Source: Staphylococcus saprophyticus subsp. saprophyticus ATCC 15305 = NCTC 7292 (lineage in GTDB: Bacteria > Bacillota > Bacilli > Staphylococcales > Staphylococcaceae). Taken from it: DNA of 64,000 nucleotides. Position numbers and translations under genes: made by a program. Below the pieces are notes generated by a model. That model ran no database searches. It worked only from the letters and a program-made list of their open reading frames with translations, and had not been told where the DNA came from. Positions 1-9,769 of the stretch are shown here, one piece after another. The stretch is from contig NC_007350.1 of the NCBI RefSeq assembly GCF_000010125.1, forward strand, positions 1,116,001 to 1,180,000, read 5' to 3'. The first letter of the stretch is position 1; each line of letters opens with the position of its first letter.

Positions 1-1204
1 TCCATTTATTATTGGTGATGGTATTGGACCAGATATTTGGAAAGCAGCAAGCAGAGTAATCGATGCTGCAGTAGAGCAAGCTTATAATGGTGAAAAGAAA
101 ATTGAATGGAAAGAAGTATTGGCAGGCCAAAAAGCCTATGATGAAACAGGTGAATGGTTACCACAAGCAACGCTTGATACAATTGAAGAATATTTAATTG
201 CTATCAAAGGGCCTTTAACTACACCAATTGGTGGCGGTATTCGTTCACTTAACGTTGCGTTACGACAAGAATTAGATTTATTCACATGCTTACGTCCAGT
301 ACGTTGGTTCCAAGGTGTTCCATCACCAGTTAAACGTCCAGAAGATACAGACATGGTTATCTTCCGTGAAAACACTGAAGACATTTATGCTGGTATTGAA
401 TTTAAAGAAGGCACACCAGAAGTTAAAAAACTAATCGACTTTTTACAAGATGAAATGGGCGCTAAAAATATTAGATTCCCTGAAACATCAGGTATTGGTG
501 TTAAACCAGTATCAAAAGAAGGTACAGAGCGTTTAGTTCGTGCAGCGATTCAATACGCGGTAGACAATAACCGTAAATCATTAACATTAGTCCACAAAGG
601 TAATATCATGAAATTTACTGAGGGCGCATTTAAACAATGGGGTTATGATGTAGCGCATAACGAATTTGGTGACAAAGTATTTACATGGCAACAATATGAT
701 GAAATCGTTGAAAAAGAAGGTAAAGACAAAGCGAATGCGGCTCAAGAACAAGCTGAAAAAGATGGTAAAATTATAGTGAAGGATTCAATTGCTGATATCT
801 TCCTACAACAAATCTTAACACGTCCGTCAGATCACGATGTTGTTGCTACTATGAATTTAAATGGTGACTATGTATCAGATGCATTAGCAGCACAAGTTGG
901 TGGTATCGGTATAGCTCCAGGAGCAAATATAAATTATGAAACTGGACATGCTATTTTTGAAGCAACACATGGTACTGCGCCTAAATATGCTGACTTAAAT
1001 AAAGTGAATCCATCATCAGAAATTTTAAGTGCCGTATTAATGTTAGAACATTTAGGATGGCAAGAAGCTGCAGATAAAATTACTGCATCTATCGAAAAAA
1101 CAATCGCGTCTAAAGTAGTTACTTATGACTTTGCTCGTTTAATGGATGGTGCGAAGGAAGTTTCTACATCTGACTTTGCTGATGAATTAATTAAAAATCT
1201 ATAA
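1..1204 (+). CDS. icd: Isocitrate dehydrogenase (NADP+), 5'-truncated by window edge
   Basis: TCA-cycle enzyme that oxidatively decarboxylates isocitrate to 2-oxoglutarate in the cytosol. The reading frame is already open at base 2 ([13 protein letters not shown], the N-terminal dinucleotide-fold strand of the family), so the first residues lie outside the window. Visible signatures are the substrate loop [17 protein letters not shown] with its conserved Ser, the [10 protein letters not shown] motif, [12 protein letters not shown], and the metal-binding region [10 protein letters not shown]. The C-terminal GTAPKYA segment is the nucleotide-binding loop. In staphylococci this gene normally follows citrate synthase and precedes phoPR, as here. 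It ends in TAA with its own terminator, so it is a separate unit from phoP. A TTG at 119 is internal and not a start. Confidence 0.97.
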   Translation, partial: PFIIGDGIGPDIWKAASRVIDAAVEQAYNGEKKIEWKEVLAGQKAYDETGEWLPQATLDTIEEYLIAIKGPLTTPIGGGIRSLNVALRQELDLFTCLRPVRWFQGVPSPVKRPEDTDMVIFRENTEDIYAGIEFKEGTPEVKKLIDFLQDEMGAKNIRFPETSGIGVKPVSKEGTERLVRAAIQYAVDNNRKSLTLVHKGNIMKFTEGAFKQWGYDVAHNEFGDKVFTWQQYDEIVEKEGKDKANAAQEQAEKDGKIIVKDSIADIFLQQILTRPSDHDVVATMNLNGDYVSDALAAQVGGIGIAPGANINYETGHAIFEATHGTAPKYADLNKVNPSSEILSAVLMLEHLGWQEAADKITASIEKTIASKVVTYDFARLMDGAKEVSTSDFADELIKNL

Positions 1205-1248
1205 TTCAGTTAAAATTAAATCTGTCAGCATACATTTAGCATATATTA

Positions 1249-1287
1249 AAAAAGACGAAATTCTCACTTATGGAATTTCGTCTTTTT
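1249..1287 (+). terminator. Rho-independent terminator of icd
   Basis: Perfect stem of about 13 bp (AAAGACGAAATT pairing with AATTTCGTCTTT) with an 11-nt loop, followed by a T-run, starting about 45 bp after the icd stop. Confidence 0.9.
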
Positions 1288-1367
1288 ATATCAATTGGCT
1301 ACTAAAACTGTTTGATAACTAAGGGAGTCTATGTGAGATAGGATTGGAATAAAATACACAGAGTAAA

Positions 1368-1381
1368 TGAAAACGCTTATT
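1368..1381 (+). promoter_or_regulatory. Candidate cre (CcpA) site upstream of phoP
   Basis: TGAAAACGCTTATT matches the left half and centre of the catabolite-responsive-element consensus TGNAANCGNWNNCA but misses the last two bases. It lies about 245 bp before phoP, so it could act on a distal phoP promoter. This is inference from sequence only. Confidence 0.35.
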
Positions 1382-1422
1382 TAGGTGTTCATATTATGTA
1401 TATAGTGTTAAGATTCTATTAA

Positions 1423-1478
1423 CGCAATATATTGTTTTCAATAATGACTTCAGTTATAAATAGCGCAATACATTGTTT
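1423..1478. repeat. Two near-identical palindromic 15-mers, 41 bp apart, before phoP
   Basis: CGCAATATATTGTTT (1423-1437) and CGCAATACATTGTTT (1464-1478) differ at one base and start 41 bp apart, close to four helical turns. The core CAATATATTG of the first copy is a perfect 10-bp palindrome; that of the second has one mismatch. The pair sits in the 340-bp gap before phoP and looks like an operator pair for a dimeric regulator. I do not recognise the factor. The rest of the gap is AT-rich, with a -10-like TATAAT at 1590-1595 about 30 bp before the start codon. Confidence 0.5.
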
Positions 1479-1626
1479 AAAGCAAAATTACAAAAGTTTC
1501 AAAAAATATTTACATAGATTGTTATTACTTGCTTTGTAAAGTTTATGTTAAAAAATTTTAAACTATGTTATTTTTATTAAAAATTAAGTTATAATTAATT
1601 TGTAAACAAAAATATGGAGGTATACT

Positions 1627-2337
1627 ATGTCACAAAAAGTACTAGTAGTAGATGATGAGCAATCAATTGTAACCTTATTAAAATATAATTTAGAACAAGC
1701 TGGATACATAGTAGAAGTAGCCTATGATGGTGAAGAGGCATTAGAAAAAGTAAATGCTACAAACCCAGAATTGATTGTCTTGGATGTAATGCTTCCTAAA
1801 AAAGATGGAATTGAAGTTTGTAAATCAATACGTTCTGATAAAAATCTTGTACCTATACTTATGCTAACTGCCAAAGATGATGAGTTTGATCGTGTTCTAG
1901 GTCTAGAGTTAGGCGCAGATGATTATATGACTAAACCATTTTCACCAAGAGAAGTTGTTGCCAGAGTAAAGGCAATATTAAGAAGGTCTGCAATCGTAAA
2001 TGAGGCGGTACCAGTTGAAAATGATGAAGATGACATACTCATTGGTTCGATAAGAATTCGACCTGAATATTTTGAAGTATATAGAGAAGATGAATTGCTT
2101 GAATTAACACCAAAAGAATTTGAATTATTATTGTATTTAATTGAGCGTCAAGGCAGAGTTATCACACGTGAGCATATGTTGAACTCTGTTTGGAATTATG
2201 AATTCGCTGGTGATTCTAGAATTGTGGATGTACATATAAGTCATTTAAGAGATAAATTAGAAGAAAATCCAAAACAACCCAAACTAATTAAGACAGTTCG
2301 TGGGTTAGGCTATAAATTGGAGAGACCTAAAGTCTAA
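1627..2337 (+). CDS. phoP: PhoP, phosphate-responsive response regulator (OmpR/PhoB type)
   Basis: DNA-binding response regulator of the PhoPR two-component system, which controls the phosphate-starvation response. The receiver domain (about residues 1-120) has the acidic pair D9-D10, phosphoacceptor D53 in VLDVMLP, T81 and K103. A PhoB-type winged helix follows (about 140-233; LTPKEFELLLYL and RGLGYKL). Length 236 aa is normal. The ATG is preceded by GGAGG at good spacing. The stop codon overlaps the phoR start by one base (TAATG), so the two genes are translationally coupled. The long upstream gap carries a cre-like site and a pair of palindromic repeats. Confidence 0.96.
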   Translation: MSQKVLVVDDEQSIVTLLKYNLEQAGYIVEVAYDGEEALEKVNATNPELIVLDVMLPKKDGIEVCKSIRSDKNLVPILMLTAKDDEFDRVLGLELGADDYMTKPFSPREVVARVKAILRRSAIVNEAVPVENDEDDILIGSIRIRPEYFEVYREDELLELTPKEFELLLYLIERQGRVITREHMLNSVWNYEFAGDSRIVDVHISHLRDKLEENPKQPKLIKTVRGLGYKLERPKV

Positions 2338-4025
2338 TGTTAAAGTTTCAACAACGACTTTTATTTTTATTATGTATCATCGTTATTATAAGTTTTTTAG
2401 CTTTAGGTGCAATTATTACACATGCAATATATAATACAGTTTCTTCAGCTCAAGAAGGTGATTTGGAACATCAAGCTGATCATCTAGTCAAACTATATAA
2501 GAATGACAAAGAAAATGAGATGACTGATATTGCTAAAAGTGAAAAGCTTACAGTTAAAATAGAGGAAAGTAACGATGTCTTGTTTTCCACAAATCAAGGA
2601 ACACAAATAAATGAGGATATAAAAAATGAAGCAAATCCTTCTCGATTAATCTATGATAAAGAAAATGATGATCGCAGATATACATTTAAAACCACTATTG
2701 ATGATAAAGATGTATACCTTAGTGGAATAAATAATGAGATATTAGAATTACAGATTCAAATGTGGAAATATATTGCACTGATTGGTTTATTTGTGATTAT
2801 CATCATATTTTTAGTTGTTAGAAGTATTAACCGGACTTATATTAGACCAATTAATGAAGTGACTTATGCAACGAACCTGTTAGCAGAAGGATATTACCAT
2901 GTGAGAGTACCTGAAAGTAATGTCAAAGAAACCAGAGAGTTATTTGTAACGACGAATGAACTTGCTCGCAGGTTGCAAAGATTGAATCACAAACAAAAAC
3001 TTCAATCTAATCGATTAAAAACTACGGTAGAAAATATACCAAGTTCCATATTGATGATTGATAAATATGGTGAAATCGTTGTAGCTAATAAATCATTTTA
3101 TAATGTTTTTACACCTGAAAAAGCTGTAGAGCATAAAAGTTATGTTGACTTTGTAGATTTGACACTACAAAAACTTATTACCGAAGCATTTAAAGTAGAA
3201 AAGCCAATATATGATCAAATTGAATTAACAATTGATCAAGTTCATCAAAAATATTTTGACACATCTTGTGTACCGATTCTTTCTAAAACAAAGAAAAATT
3301 TATATGGTATGGTGATTGTGTTACACGATATTACGAATCTTAAAAAACTAGAAAATTTGAGAAGAGAATTTGTTGCTAATGTGTCACATGAATTAAAAAC
3401 ACCAATTACGTCTATCAAAGGTTTTGCAGAAACATTATTAGATGGTGCAAAAAACGATGAACAGACGTTAAATGAATTTTTAAAAATTATTTCTAAAGAA
3501 TCAGATCGCATAGAAACATTAGTGTTTGATTTATTAGATCTCTCACATGTTGAGCAACAAACAGAAATTGTAACAGAATACGTGAGTCTTTCGGAAATCG
3601 CAGAAAGCACAATCAAGAATATGCAAAATATTGCAGAAGAAAAGCAAATCACAATTGTTAATGAAATTAAACCTGACATAGTCATTGATGCAAATAAAGA
3701 TAAAGTATCACAAGTGGCCTTGAATTTGTTGTCTAACGCCGTGAGTTACTCTAAAGCATCAAGTGAAGTGATTGTACGTGTATATAAAGATGCAAACAAA
3801 CGTATCATGGAAGTCCAAGATTTTGGTATTGGTATTAGTGCTGAGGATCAGCAGCATATTTTTGAAAGGTTTTATCGCGTAGATAAAGCGAGAAGTAGAG
3901 ATTCAGGCGGTACTGGTTTAGGACTTTCAATAACCAAACACATTATGGAAGCACATAATGGACGTATTAATGTCTTTAGTCGCCCTAATGAAGGCTCTAC
4001 TTTTAGAGTCACATTTTTCGAATAA
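2337..4025 (+). CDS. phoR: PhoR, phosphate sensor histidine kinase
   Basis: Membrane sensor kinase partner of PhoP. Domain order: TM helix about 8-30, an extracytoplasmic region of about 110 residues, TM helix about 144-161, HAMP linker (about 162-218), a PAS domain (about 225-335), then the kinase core. H351 in NVSHELKTPIT is the phosphorylated His. N467 in the N-box, DFGIGIS (G1), IFERFYRVDKARS (F) and GGTGLGLS (G2) form the ATP-binding lid. Length 562 aa fits the B. subtilis/S. aureus PhoR family. It is co-translated with phoP and followed by a terminator. All catalytic motifs are intact. Confidence 0.95.
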   Translation: MLKFQQRLLFLLCIIVIISFLALGAIITHAIYNTVSSAQEGDLEHQADHLVKLYKNDKENEMTDIAKSEKLTVKIEESNDVLFSTNQGTQINEDIKNEANPSRLIYDKENDDRRYTFKTTIDDKDVYLSGINNEILELQIQMWKYIALIGLFVIIIIFLVVRSINRTYIRPINEVTYATNLLAEGYYHVRVPESNVKETRELFVTTNELARRLQRLNHKQKLQSNRLKTTVENIPSSILMIDKYGEIVVANKSFYNVFTPEKAVEHKSYVDFVDLTLQKLITEAFKVEKPIYDQIELTIDQVHQKYFDTSCVPILSKTKKNLYGMVIVLHDITNLKKLENLRREFVANVSHELKTPITSIKGFAETLLDGAKNDEQTLNEFLKIISKESDRIETLVFDLLDLSHVEQQTEIVTEYVSLSEIAESTIKNMQNIAEEKQITIVNEIKPDIVIDANKDKVSQVALNLLSNAVSYSKASSEVIVRVYKDANKRIMEVQDFGIGISAEDQQHIFERFYRVDKARSRDSGGTGLGLSITKHIMEAHNGRINVFSRPNEGSTFRVTFFE

Positions 4026-4077
4026 CGTTGTGACACATGTTATAATTTTAAAATCAAAGTAGCTTATATGTATATAA

Positions 4078-4116
4078 CGGTCAGATAACCTAAATGGTAT
4101 TTGACCGGCTTTTTTA
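4078..4116 (+). terminator. Terminator after phoPR
   Basis: 10-bp stem CGGTCAGATA/TATTTGACCG (one G-U pair) with a 10-nt loop, followed by a run of seven T. Confidence 0.85.
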
Positions 4117-4219
4117 TTTCGTTAATATTTATTTGAATATCGCAAATATGACGTATCAATACAGTTACGGGAGTTTTTTATGCTAAAATAAATATAAATA
4201 TGTGTTGGAGGTTAAAACA

Positions 4220-6850
4220 TTGAATAAATTAATCTTAATTGATGGTAACAGTCTGAGCTTTAGAGCTTTTTATGCTTTACCACTTTTACAAAATAAGGCA
4301 GGTATACATACCAATGCTGTTTATGGCTTTGCGATGTTACTTGAGAAAATAATTAAAGAAGAACAGCCTACACATTTTCTTGTTGCATTTGATGCAGGAA
4401 AAACAACATTTAGACATGAACAATATAGTGAATATAAAGGTGGACGTCAAAAAACACCACCGGAACTAAGTGAACAATTTCCATATGTCAGACAATTGTT
4501 AGATGCGTATCAAATTAAACGATACGAATTAGACAATTATGAAGCTGACGATATTATAGGAACATTAAGTAAACAGGCAAATGCAGAAAAATTTGAAACA
4601 ATAATTGTTACAGGTGATCGAGATTTGACGCAGTTAGCTACAGATGATGTAACAATCTATTACACAAAAAAAGGCGTAACAGATGTTGATCATTATACGC
4701 CTGAATTTATTGCTGAAAAATATGATGGCTTAGTCCCAAATCAAATCATTGATATGAAAGGATTGATGGGCGATGCATCAGATAATATTCCTGGCGTGGC
4801 TGGGGTTGGTGAAAAAACAGCAATCAAGTTATTGAAGAAATTTTCTACTGTTGAAAATGTTTATAATCATATTGAAGAAGTGTCTGGTAAAAAATTAAAA
4901 GAAAAACTAGAAAATAGTAAATCTGATGCTTTAATGAGTAAAGAACTTGCTACAATCAACTGCGATAGCCCTATAGAAGTCACTTTAGCAGATACGAAGT
5001 TACCTGAAAGTCCTGATTCAACAGCAAAAATTGATATCTTTAAAAAACTTGAATTTAAGCAGCTTTTAGATCAAGTCGATGTAGAGGGCACGCATACTTC
5101 TGCTGAAGAATTAGAACTTGAAATTACATCGGATTTTAGTAATGTAGATTTTAATGAATTATCAGAAGCCACTATTCATTTTGAATTAGATGGATCGAAT
5201 TATTTGAAAGATGATATTTTGAAATTTGCTTTATATGATGGATCAAATCATGTTGTCATTGATGCGGATAAGGTTCATGACTATCCGGAATTGATAGCTT
5301 GGTTAGAAAATGATAAGACAGAAAAAATCGTCTATGATGCTAAAAAATCATATATTGTTGCACATCGCTTAGACATAGCTATTAAACATATCGTTTTTGA
5401 TGTTATGCTCGCGAGTTATATTATCGATCCATCTCGCACAATTGATGATGTGAATTCTGTGGTTTCGTATTTTGATCAACATTATGTGAAAGAAAGTATA
5501 GAAGTTTTTGGTAAAGGTAAAAAAAGACATGTACCTGAGGATGAAATTTTAGATCATCACGTTGGAACGATTATCGAAGCAATTAACAAAACTAAACCAA
5601 AAATGGAAGCGCAGTTAGAAGAATATAATCAAACTAACTTATTAGATGATTTAGAATTACCGTTAGCACGTATTTTAAGTGAAATGGAAGAAACTGGCAT
5701 TTACACAGTAGCAACCGATTTGCAAGAAATGGAAAAAGAAATTCAAGCGAAACTTGATGTACTAATTAATAATATTTATAACGCGGCTGGCGAATCATTT
5801 AATATTAACTCACCAAAACAATTAGGCGTGGTACTATTTGAAACATTAGAATTACCTGTTATTAAAAAAACTAAAACAGGTTATTCTACGGCCGTAGATG
5901 TACTGGAGCAACTACAAGGACAACATCCTATTATCGACTATATTTTAGAGTACAGAACATTATCAAAACTACAATCTACTTATGTAGAAGGACTGCAAAA
6001 AGTGATTAGTGAAGATAATCGCATTCATACGCGTTTTAATCAAACACTTGCACAAACGGGTAGATTGTCATCTGTAGATCCTAACTTGCAAAATATTCCA
6101 ATTCGCTTAGAAGAAGGTCGAAGAATTAGAAAGGCATTTAAATCTAGTGACGATAACAATGTCATCTTCTCAGCTGACTATTCGCAAATTGAATTACGTG
6201 TACTTGCACATATTACTCAAGATGAGAGCATGAAACAAGCATTCATCAATGATGAAGATATTCATACAGCAACTGCTATGAAAGTATTTAATGTACAGCC
6301 AGATGAAGTTGATAGTCTAATGCGTAGACAAGCGAAAGCAGTAAATTTCGGTATCGTATATGGCATAAGCGACTATGGGTTAAGTCAAAGTTTAGGTATT
6401 ACACGTAAACAAGCAAAGCAGTTTATTGATGATTATCTCGATAGTTTCCCTGGTGTGAAACAATATATGGAAGATATTGTTAAAGATTGTAAAGCGCAAG
6501 GTTATGTTGAGACACTATTACATCGCCGTCGTTATATTCCGGACATCACTAGTAGAAACTTTAATTTACGTGGTTTTGCGGAAAGAACGGCTATGAATAC
6601 ACCGATACAAGGCAGTGCCGCAGATATTATCAAATTGGCAATGGTTAATTTTGTAAATGAAGTTAAACATACTGATTTTCATGCGCAATTATTATTACAA
6701 GTACACGATGAATTAATTTTTGAATTACCTAAAGATGAAGTAGAGGCTTTTAGTGAATTTATAGAAGAAATAATGGATAATGCATTGGCATTAGACGTAC
6801 CACTCAAAGTTGAAACAAGTCATGGTAAGACATGGTATGACGCAAAATAG
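4220..6850 (+). CDS. polA: DNA polymerase I
   Basis: Repair and Okazaki-fragment-maturation polymerase. The N-terminal 5'-nuclease domain (about 1-290) begins LILIDGNSLSFRAFYAL and carries the Asp motifs YEADDIIG, VTGDRDL and GDASDN. The central 3'-5' exonuclease-like domain looks degenerate: the usual DxE of its first motif is replaced by FELDG, as in other Bacillales Pol I. The C-terminal polymerase domain has motif A DYSQIELR, motif B RRQAKAVNFGIVYG and motif C QVHDELIFE. I place the start at the TTG at 4220, which has GGAGG 8 bases upstream and gives 876 aa; the in-frame GTG at 4202 would start before that Shine-Dalgarno. First gene of polA-mutM-coaE. Confidence 0.96.
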   Translation: MNKLILIDGNSLSFRAFYALPLLQNKAGIHTNAVYGFAMLLEKIIKEEQPTHFLVAFDAGKTTFRHEQYSEYKGGRQKTPPELSEQFPYVRQLLDAYQIKRYELDNYEADDIIGTLSKQANAEKFETIIVTGDRDLTQLATDDVTIYYTKKGVTDVDHYTPEFIAEKYDGLVPNQIIDMKGLMGDASDNIPGVAGVGEKTAIKLLKKFSTVENVYNHIEEVSGKKLKEKLENSKSDALMSKELATINCDSPIEVTLADTKLPESPDSTAKIDIFKKLEFKQLLDQVDVEGTHTSAEELELEITSDFSNVDFNELSEATIHFELDGSNYLKDDILKFALYDGSNHVVIDADKVHDYPELIAWLENDKTEKIVYDAKKSYIVAHRLDIAIKHIVFDVMLASYIIDPSRTIDDVNSVVSYFDQHYVKESIEVFGKGKKRHVPEDEILDHHVGTIIEAINKTKPKMEAQLEEYNQTNLLDDLELPLARILSEMEETGIYTVATDLQEMEKEIQAKLDVLINNIYNAAGESFNINSPKQLGVVLFETLELPVIKKTKTGYSTAVDVLEQLQGQHPIIDYILEYRTLSKLQSTYVEGLQKVISEDNRIHTRFNQTLAQTGRLSSVDPNLQNIPIRLEEGRRIRKAFKSSDDNNVIFSADYSQIELRVLAHITQDESMKQAFINDEDIHTATAMKVFNVQPDEVDSLMRRQAKAVNFGIVYGISDYGLSQSLGITRKQAKQFIDDYLDSFPGVKQYMEDIVKDCKAQGYVETLLHRRRYIPDITSRNFNLRGFAERTAMNTPIQGSAADIIKLAMVNFVNEVKHTDFHAQLLLQVHDELIFELPKDEVEAFSEFIEEIMDNALALDVPLKVETSHGKTWYDAK

Positions 6851-6865
6851 AAAGTAGGTGAACAA

Positions 6866-7750
6866 GTGCCTGAATTACCTGAAGTAGAACATGTAACAAG
6901 AGGCATTAAGCCATTTGTAAAAGGGCAAAAAATAGAATCTATTCTCTTTTCTGATAAAGTACAAGAAGGAAAAGCGAATCATAGAGAAACCATTGTTAAA
7001 GGTATGGAGCTTGATACTTTTAAACGATTCACTAGGCTTTATACGATTGTTGATATTGAGCGAAGAAGTAAGTATATTGTCTTCTATTTAGAAAAAGATG
7101 GAGATAAGCGAATTCTAATAAGTCATTTAGGTATGGCTGGTGGATTTTTTGTCGTAGATAAGCTTGAAGATATTAGTGTGCCAAATTATCGCAAACACTG
7201 GCATGTCATATTTAAATTAGATAATGACAAATTACTTGTGTATTCAGATATTAGACGCTTTGGTGAAATTAGAAACGTTGCTTCATTTGAAGCTTACCCA
7301 TCATTTTTAGAAATTGCCCCAGAACCTTTTGAAAAAGAAGCTATGGCACATTATTTGGCTTGGTTTGATAAAAAGTTATATCAAAATAAACCAATTAAAC
7401 AAATGATTCTAGACCACCGTGTCATATCAGGATGTGGAAATATATATGCTTGCGAGGCATTATTTAGATCAGGTATTCATCCAGCTAGATTACCAAAAGA
7501 TTTAAATCATCAGGAACGAGAAATGTTATTCTATTATGTTCGAGAAGTACTGGAAGCGGGTATAAAATATGGTGGAACAAGCATTTCAGATTACCGTCAT
7601 GCTGATGGTAGTACAGGTACAATGCAGCAACACCTAAACGTATATAAACAAAAAGTTTGTAAAGTTTGTGGCGATGACATTGCAACACAAGTAATTGCAA
7701 CGAGAAATAGTCATTTTTGTCCAACTTGTCAAAAAATAAAGGAAGAGTGA
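6866..7750 (+). CDS. mutM: Formamidopyrimidine-DNA glycosylase (Fpg)
   Basis: Base-excision-repair glycosylase/AP lyase for 8-oxoguanine and formamidopyrimidines. The GTG start gives MPELPEVE; after Met removal the catalytic Pro and following Glu are in place. The conserved Lys is in [11 protein letters not shown] helix-two-turn-helix region with [13 protein letters not shown] is followed by a C-terminal four-Cys zinc finger (CKVC...FCPTC). Length 294 aa is normal. It lies 15 bp after polA and 4 bp before coaE, so it belongs to one operon linking replication and repair. Confidence 0.96.
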   Translation: MPELPEVEHVTRGIKPFVKGQKIESILFSDKVQEGKANHRETIVKGMELDTFKRFTRLYTIVDIERRSKYIVFYLEKDGDKRILISHLGMAGGFFVVDKLEDISVPNYRKHWHVIFKLDNDKLLVYSDIRRFGEIRNVASFEAYPSFLEIAPEPFEKEAMAHYLAWFDKKLYQNKPIKQMILDHRVISGCGNIYACEALFRSGIHPARLPKDLNHQEREMLFYYVREVLEAGIKYGGTSISDYRHADGSTGTMQQHLNVYKQKVCKVCGDDIATQVIATRNSHFCPTCQKIKEE

Positions 7751-7754
7751 GAAT

Positions 7755-8375
7755 ATGCCGAAAGTTATAGGACTAACTGGTGGTATCGCATCAGGTAAAT
7801 CTACGGTATCAGAACTATTAAGTGCACATGGTTTTAAAATCGTAGATGCAGATATTGCATCACGTCAAGCAGTAGAAAAAGGTACAAAAGGCCTAGAACG
7901 TGTGAAAGAATCGTTTGGTGAGCAAGCTATTGATGAAAATGGTGAAATGAATAGAGCTTATGTAGGCGAAGTAGTATTTAATCAACCTGAAAAGAGATTA
8001 GAATTAAATGAAATCGTACATCCTATTGTGCGAGAAATTATGGAAAAAGAAAAAGCACAATACTTAAGCGAAGGTTATCATGTCATTATGGATATTCCAT
8101 TATTATTTGAGAATAATTTACAAGATACTGTCGATGAAGTCTGGTTAGTATATACTTCAGAAAGTATACAAATCGATAGATTGATGGAACGAAATAATAT
8201 TTCAATGGAAGAAGCGAAAGCACGTGTTTATAGTCAAATTTCTATAGATAAAAAACGTAGAATGGCAGACCATGAAATAGATAATCGTGATACAAAATTA
8301 GAACTAAAACAAAATTTAGAAAATTTATTATTAGAAGAAGGCTATATAGAGAGTCATTCTGAAGATGTACTTTAA
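7755..8375 (+). CDS. coaE: Dephospho-CoA kinase
   Basis: Catalyses the last step of coenzyme A synthesis, ATP-dependent phosphorylation of dephospho-CoA. The P-loop is near the N terminus ([12 protein letters not shown]). [10 protein letters not shown] and the HPIVRE segment are typical substrate-site motifs, and DIPLLFE carries the conserved lid region. Length 206 aa is full. It starts 4 bp after mutM and ends before a strong terminator, closing the polA-mutM-coaE unit. Confidence 0.95.
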   Translation: MPKVIGLTGGIASGKSTVSELLSAHGFKIVDADIASRQAVEKGTKGLERVKESFGEQAIDENGEMNRAYVGEVVFNQPEKRLELNEIVHPIVREIMEKEKAQYLSEGYHVIMDIPLLFENNLQDTVDEVWLVYTSESIQIDRLMERNNISMEEAKARVYSQISIDKKRRMADHEIDNRDTKLELKQNLENLLLEEGYIESHSEDVL

Positions 8376-8388
8376 TAAAAGTGATTAC

Positions 8389-8424
8389 AACCACCCAATT
8401 ATCTTTGATAATTGGGTGGTTTTT
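8389..8424 (+). terminator. Terminator of polA-mutM-coaE
   Basis: Perfect 15-bp stem (AACCACCCAATTATC/GATAATTGGGTGGTT) with a 3-nt loop and a following T-run. Confidence 0.95.
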
Positions 8425-8570
8425 ATATAAGAGACGTTCTAATAACTTAAGTATTTTTATTATTAATATTTAAGGAAATACATAAGTGAGAATAGGATAT
8501 ATACGAAAATCTTACTGATTAATATTAGAAAACATAAAAGCCTTAATGCTAAAGTTTTTAAATTTATTAT

Positions 8571-8625
8571 AGAAAACGCTTTCCTGAATAAATATTTATG
8601 TTATACTATTTCCATAAAGTATAAC
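8571..8625 (+). promoter_or_regulatory. gapB promoter with cre-like site and inverted CcpN-like operators
   Basis: AGAAAACGCTTTCC (8571-8584) is a near-perfect cre core overlapping the presumed -35 region. TATACT (8602-8607) is the likely -10. TATGTTATACT (8597-8607) matches all 11 positions of the CcpN consensus TRTGHYATAYW as I remember it for Bacillus gapB/pckA. The opposite strand at 8618-8628 holds a second copy with one mismatch, so GTTATACT (8600-8607) and AGTATAAC (8618-8625) form a perfect 8-bp inverted repeat across the -10 and the start site. This fits glucose repression of a gluconeogenic gene. The binding proteins are inferred. Confidence 0.65.
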
Positions 8626-8647
8626 ACTAAGACGAGGGGTGCTTCGA

Positions 8648-9673
8648 ATGACGACAAATATAGCAATTAACGGAATGGGTAGAATAGGTAGAATGGTGTT
8701 GAGAATCGCACTAAAAAATAAAGATTTAAATGTAGTGGCGATAAATGCGAGTTACCCACCGGAAACAATTGCACATCTAATAAATTATGATACAACACAT
8801 GGCGTTTATGATTTTAAAGTAGAGCCAATAGAATCGGGAATTAAAGTTGATGATCACGAAATTCAATTAGTTTCTGATAGAAATCCTGAAAATTTACCAT
8901 GGAAGCAATTAGATATAGATGTTGCAATAGAAGCAACAGGTAAATTTAACCACGGAGATAAAGCGATAGCACATATTAAAGCTGGTGCTAAAAAAGTATT
9001 GTTAACAGGTCCATCTAAGGGTGGAGATGTACAAATGATTGTCAAAGGCGTTAATAATGACCAATTAGATATTGAGAAATATGATATTTTTAGCAACGCT
9101 TCATGTACTACAAACTGTATCGGTCCGGTTGCAAAGGTATTAAATGATCAATTTGGTATCCAAAATGGCTTGATGACAACTGTACATGCCATTACCAATG
9201 ACCAAAATAATATTGATAATCCACATAAAGATTTAAGACGTGCACGTTCATGTAATGAAAGTATTATTCCAACTTCAACTGGTGCTGCTAAAGCATTGAA
9301 AGAAGTATTGCCAGAATTAGAAGGGAAATTACATGGAATGGCTTTACGCGTACCTACAAAAAATGTATCACTCGTTGATTTAGTGGTCGATTTAAATGAA
9401 AATGTAACAGCAACACAAGTGAACGAAGCTTTTGAAGCGAATGATTTACAAGGTGTCATTTCTACCGAAGATGCACCACTCGTTTCAATGGACTTTAACA
9501 CGAATCCACATTCGGCCATTATCGATACACAAAGTACAATGGTAATGGGAGATAATAAAGTTAAAGTGATAGCATGGTATGACAATGAATGGGGCTATTC
9601 TAATAGAGTAGTTGATGTTGCCACACAAATTGGACAATTACTTAAAAACGATGTTGCAGCTGTAGCAAATTAA
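8648..9673 (+). CDS. gapB: Glyceraldehyde-3-phosphate dehydrogenase 2 (gluconeogenic, NADP-preferring)
   Basis: Runs the GAPDH reaction in the gluconeogenic direction. Rossmann motif GMGRIGRMVLR; catalytic C153 in SNASCTTNC and H180 in TTVHAITND. After the second beta strand the sequence is INASYPPE rather than the IND seen in glycolytic NAD-dependent GapA, which fits NADP use. Start: the ATG at 8648, with AGGGG 8 bases upstream, gives 341 aa; the GTG at 8639 lies inside that Shine-Dalgarno. It is monocistronic, with its own regulated promoter and terminator. Confidence 0.94.
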   Translation: MTTNIAINGMGRIGRMVLRIALKNKDLNVVAINASYPPETIAHLINYDTTHGVYDFKVEPIESGIKVDDHEIQLVSDRNPENLPWKQLDIDVAIEATGKFNHGDKAIAHIKAGAKKVLLTGPSKGGDVQMIVKGVNNDQLDIEKYDIFSNASCTTNCIGPVAKVLNDQFGIQNGLMTTVHAITNDQNNIDNPHKDLRRARSCNESIIPTSTGAAKALKEVLPELEGKLHGMALRVPTKNVSLVDLVVDLNENVTATQVNEAFEANDLQGVISTEDAPLVSMDFNTNPHSAIIDTQSTMVMGDNKVKVIAWYDNEWGYSNRVVDVATQIGQLLKNDVAAVAN

Positions 9674-9715
9674 TTTTCAAAAATAGCGATTACAAATTTT
9701 AAAAATAATTATCTA

Positions 9716-9769
9716 AAACGTTTCGTAACATAGTTGTTAATTTATAAACTATATTACGAGGCGTTTTTA
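9716..9769 (+). terminator. Terminator after gapB
   Basis: Long imperfect hairpin of about 20 bp (AAACGTTTCGTAACATAGTT with AACTATATTACGAGGCGTTT) followed by T-rich sequence. Confidence 0.75.

Noticed and set aside
1488-1513. PhoP-box autoregulation site (TTACAA, TTTCAA, TTTACA)
   Set aside because: Hexamers are degenerate and irregularly spaced (9 and 11 bp); expected by chance in this AT-rich gap.
4220-6850. Loss of 3'-5' exonuclease residues in PolA as a mutation
   Set aside because: Degeneration of this domain is normal for Bacillales DNA polymerase I.
9148-9585. Minus-strand 145-codon ORF
   Set aside because: Fully antisense to gapB, no ribosome binding site, Ser/Cys-rich composition typical of the reverse complement of an AT-rich gene.
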